Positions 13,713 through 14,633 of a stretch of DNA of 14,633 nt are shown here, in pieces (position 1 is the stretch's first letter; each line of letters begins with the position of its first letter). The stretch covers positions 1-14,633 of the forward strand of contig JAVBOJ010000044.1 in NCBI GenBank assembly GCA_031550755.1, given 5' to 3'. Position numbers and translations under genes: made by a program. The DNA is from JAVBOJ01 sp031550755 (GTDB lineage Bacteria; Bacillota; Clostridia; Oscillospirales; UBA929). Below the pieces are notes generated by a model. The model was not told the origin of the DNA. It did not search any database and saw nothing but the letters and a program-made list of their open reading frames with translations.

Positions 13713-14633
13713 CTACCACATATCGGAAAACAGATCGATAACCGGATAATTTTTGATTGTTTTGGCGATGTAATCGTCCAAAACCGTCTTTTCCAGCAAG
13801 GCTTTGACCGAAACCTCCCAGACCGTCCGCTCGTTTTTCCCGACAAAATACAGCGCCAGCGCGCCCTCCGGCACCTCCATGACCGTCACATCGCCGGGCT
13901 GGCGCACCTTGTCAAAGCACCACGCTTCAATCGGCGGCGTCATTTGCGACAGAACGATGTCCGAGATCAGCCCGCCGTCGGACGCCGTCTGGGTGTCCTC
14001 GCTCTTCTCGCGGGCCAGCCGGGAAAACAGCTCCTCGGATTTGCCGCCGGCACGCCACTCGTCCAACAGGTCTTGGGCTTTTTTGACCGCGTCAGCCTGT
14101 GTCCCGCCCTCCGGCGCGGCGAAGGCGATGGCGCGGACGCTCACCGGGAAATAATCGGGCCGCCGGCGCTCGCGGAAATACACCGCGTAACAGGCGACGC
14201 CACTCTCCACGACGAGCTTGTCTCCCGCAGACGCCTCGGCCAGAAAGGCTTTCAGCTCCGCGTTCTGGTCGGAAATCTCATTCAGATAGAGATTTTCCAC
14301 CAGCCCGGCCGTCTCGTCCGCCGTGCCGGCATAGGCCGGATACAGCGCCACAAACGATTCCTCATCGGTGACCTTGTCCACCATCTCCCGCGCTTTTTCC
14401 CGCGCGGCGGCGGTGACGTCCAGCCCGGCCTCATCGGCAAACGGGAAGGACAAAATGCGGTAGGAAAACACATCAATCTGCTGCTGCCATTCCAGATATC
14501 CGTTTACATAATCTGTATCCTCAAACGGAACGGCCTCCACCAGCCGCCGGCTCCACTGCTCGCCCAGCGTATACCGCTCCAGCGCGCTTTGCATGGTTGC
14601 GCGCGTGACCGAGCTGCCGAACGCGGCGGCCAA
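13713..14633 (-). CDS. PrsA/SurA-like foldase with parvulin (PpiC) domain, C-terminal part, cut by window edge
   Basis: 306 residues are visible; the 5' end lies beyond the window, so the apparent TTG start at 14633 is not real, and any signal peptide or lipobox cannot be seen. The N-terminal half is helical and SurA/trigger-factor-like (ALERYTLGEQWSRRLVEAVPFEDTDYVNGYLEW). A parvulin peptidyl-prolyl isomerase domain follows at about 163-270: VRAIAFA, then AQDLLDEWRAGGKSEELFSRLAREKSED, then SDGGLISDIVLSQMTPPIEAWCFD and QPGDVTVMEVPEGALALYFVG. Such proteins help exported proteins fold outside the membrane. Adjacency to signal peptidase fits an export role but is not proof, since a terminator separates the two. 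A catalytic role is not certain because parvulin domains in this group are often degenerate. Confidence 0.82.
   Translation of the reverse strand: MAAAFGSSVTRATMQSALERYTLGEQWSRRLVEAVPFEDTDYVNGYLEWQQQIDVFSYRILSFPFADEAGLDVTAAAREKAREMVDKVTDEESFVALYPAYAGTADETAGLVENLYLNEISDQNAELKAFLAEASAGDKLVVESGVACYAVYFRERRRPDYFPVSVRAIAFAAPEGGTQADAVKKAQDLLDEWRAGGKSEELFSRLAREKSEDTQTASDGGLISDIVLSQMTPPIEAWCFDKVRQPGDVTVMEVPEGALALYFVGKNERTVWEVSVKALLEKTVLDDYIAKTIKNYPVIDLFSDMW

Overview
The window is high-GC DNA with bacterial gene spacing and Shine-Dalgarno signals. It most likely comes from a strictly anaerobic, spore-forming member of the Clostridia (Oscillospiraceae/Ruminococcaceae-like). This is inferred from the oxygen-sensitive class III ribonucleotide reductase pair nrdD/nrdG, a LysM-GH18 spore-cortex hydrolase of the SleL/YaaH type, a DUF1540 gene behind a forespore-type promoter, and a membrane pyrophosphatase. 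No tRNA, rRNA, CRISPR array or insertion sequence was found.

Layout. 1-1791, minus strand: the 5' part of the pyrophosphatase gene hppA (cut by the window edge, with its own promoter), then an ArsR/DUF2087 regulator co-transcribed behind a small helical protein. 1792-2070: a divergent regulatory region with AT-rich palindromes, a sigma-A promoter for nrdD, two putative NrdR boxes 31 bp apart, and a leader hairpin that looks like an attenuator. 2071-6375, plus strand: nrdD, a two-hairpin element (copy A), nrdG, a long terminator, and the LysM-GH18 gene whose ribosome binding site lies inside the terminator stem. 6376-6561: a convergent intergenic space with a 14-bp hairpin. 6562-7257, minus: a COG1768-type metallophosphoesterase. 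7351-7536, plus: a DUF1540 protein, followed by copy B of the two-hairpin element. 13604-7667, minus: a tightly packed operon lepB - DUF4432 epimerase-like gene - rbgA - rnhB/yraN fusion - M19 dipeptidase - thrC, most junctions overlapping by 4-13 bp. The window ends with the 3' part of a PrsA/SurA-like foldase gene and its terminator.

How the genes work together: NrdG generates the glycyl radical on NrdD, and the pair makes dNTPs without oxygen, probably under NrdR control. The minus-strand operon joins protein export (signal peptidase), 50S assembly (RbgA) and RNA/DNA hybrid repair (RNase HII) with two or three metabolic genes.

The most notable points are: (1) a repeated two-hairpin element with covarying stems and conserved unpaired motifs, each copy starting a few bases after a stop codon; (2) two in-frame TAG codons three codons apart in an otherwise intact thrC; (3) the terminator / ribosome-binding-site overlap in front of the LysM-GH18 gene, with a sporulation-sigma-like -10 in the hairpin loop; (4) paired NrdR boxes plus a possible attenuator at nrdD; (5) a single-chain RNase HII-YraN protein.
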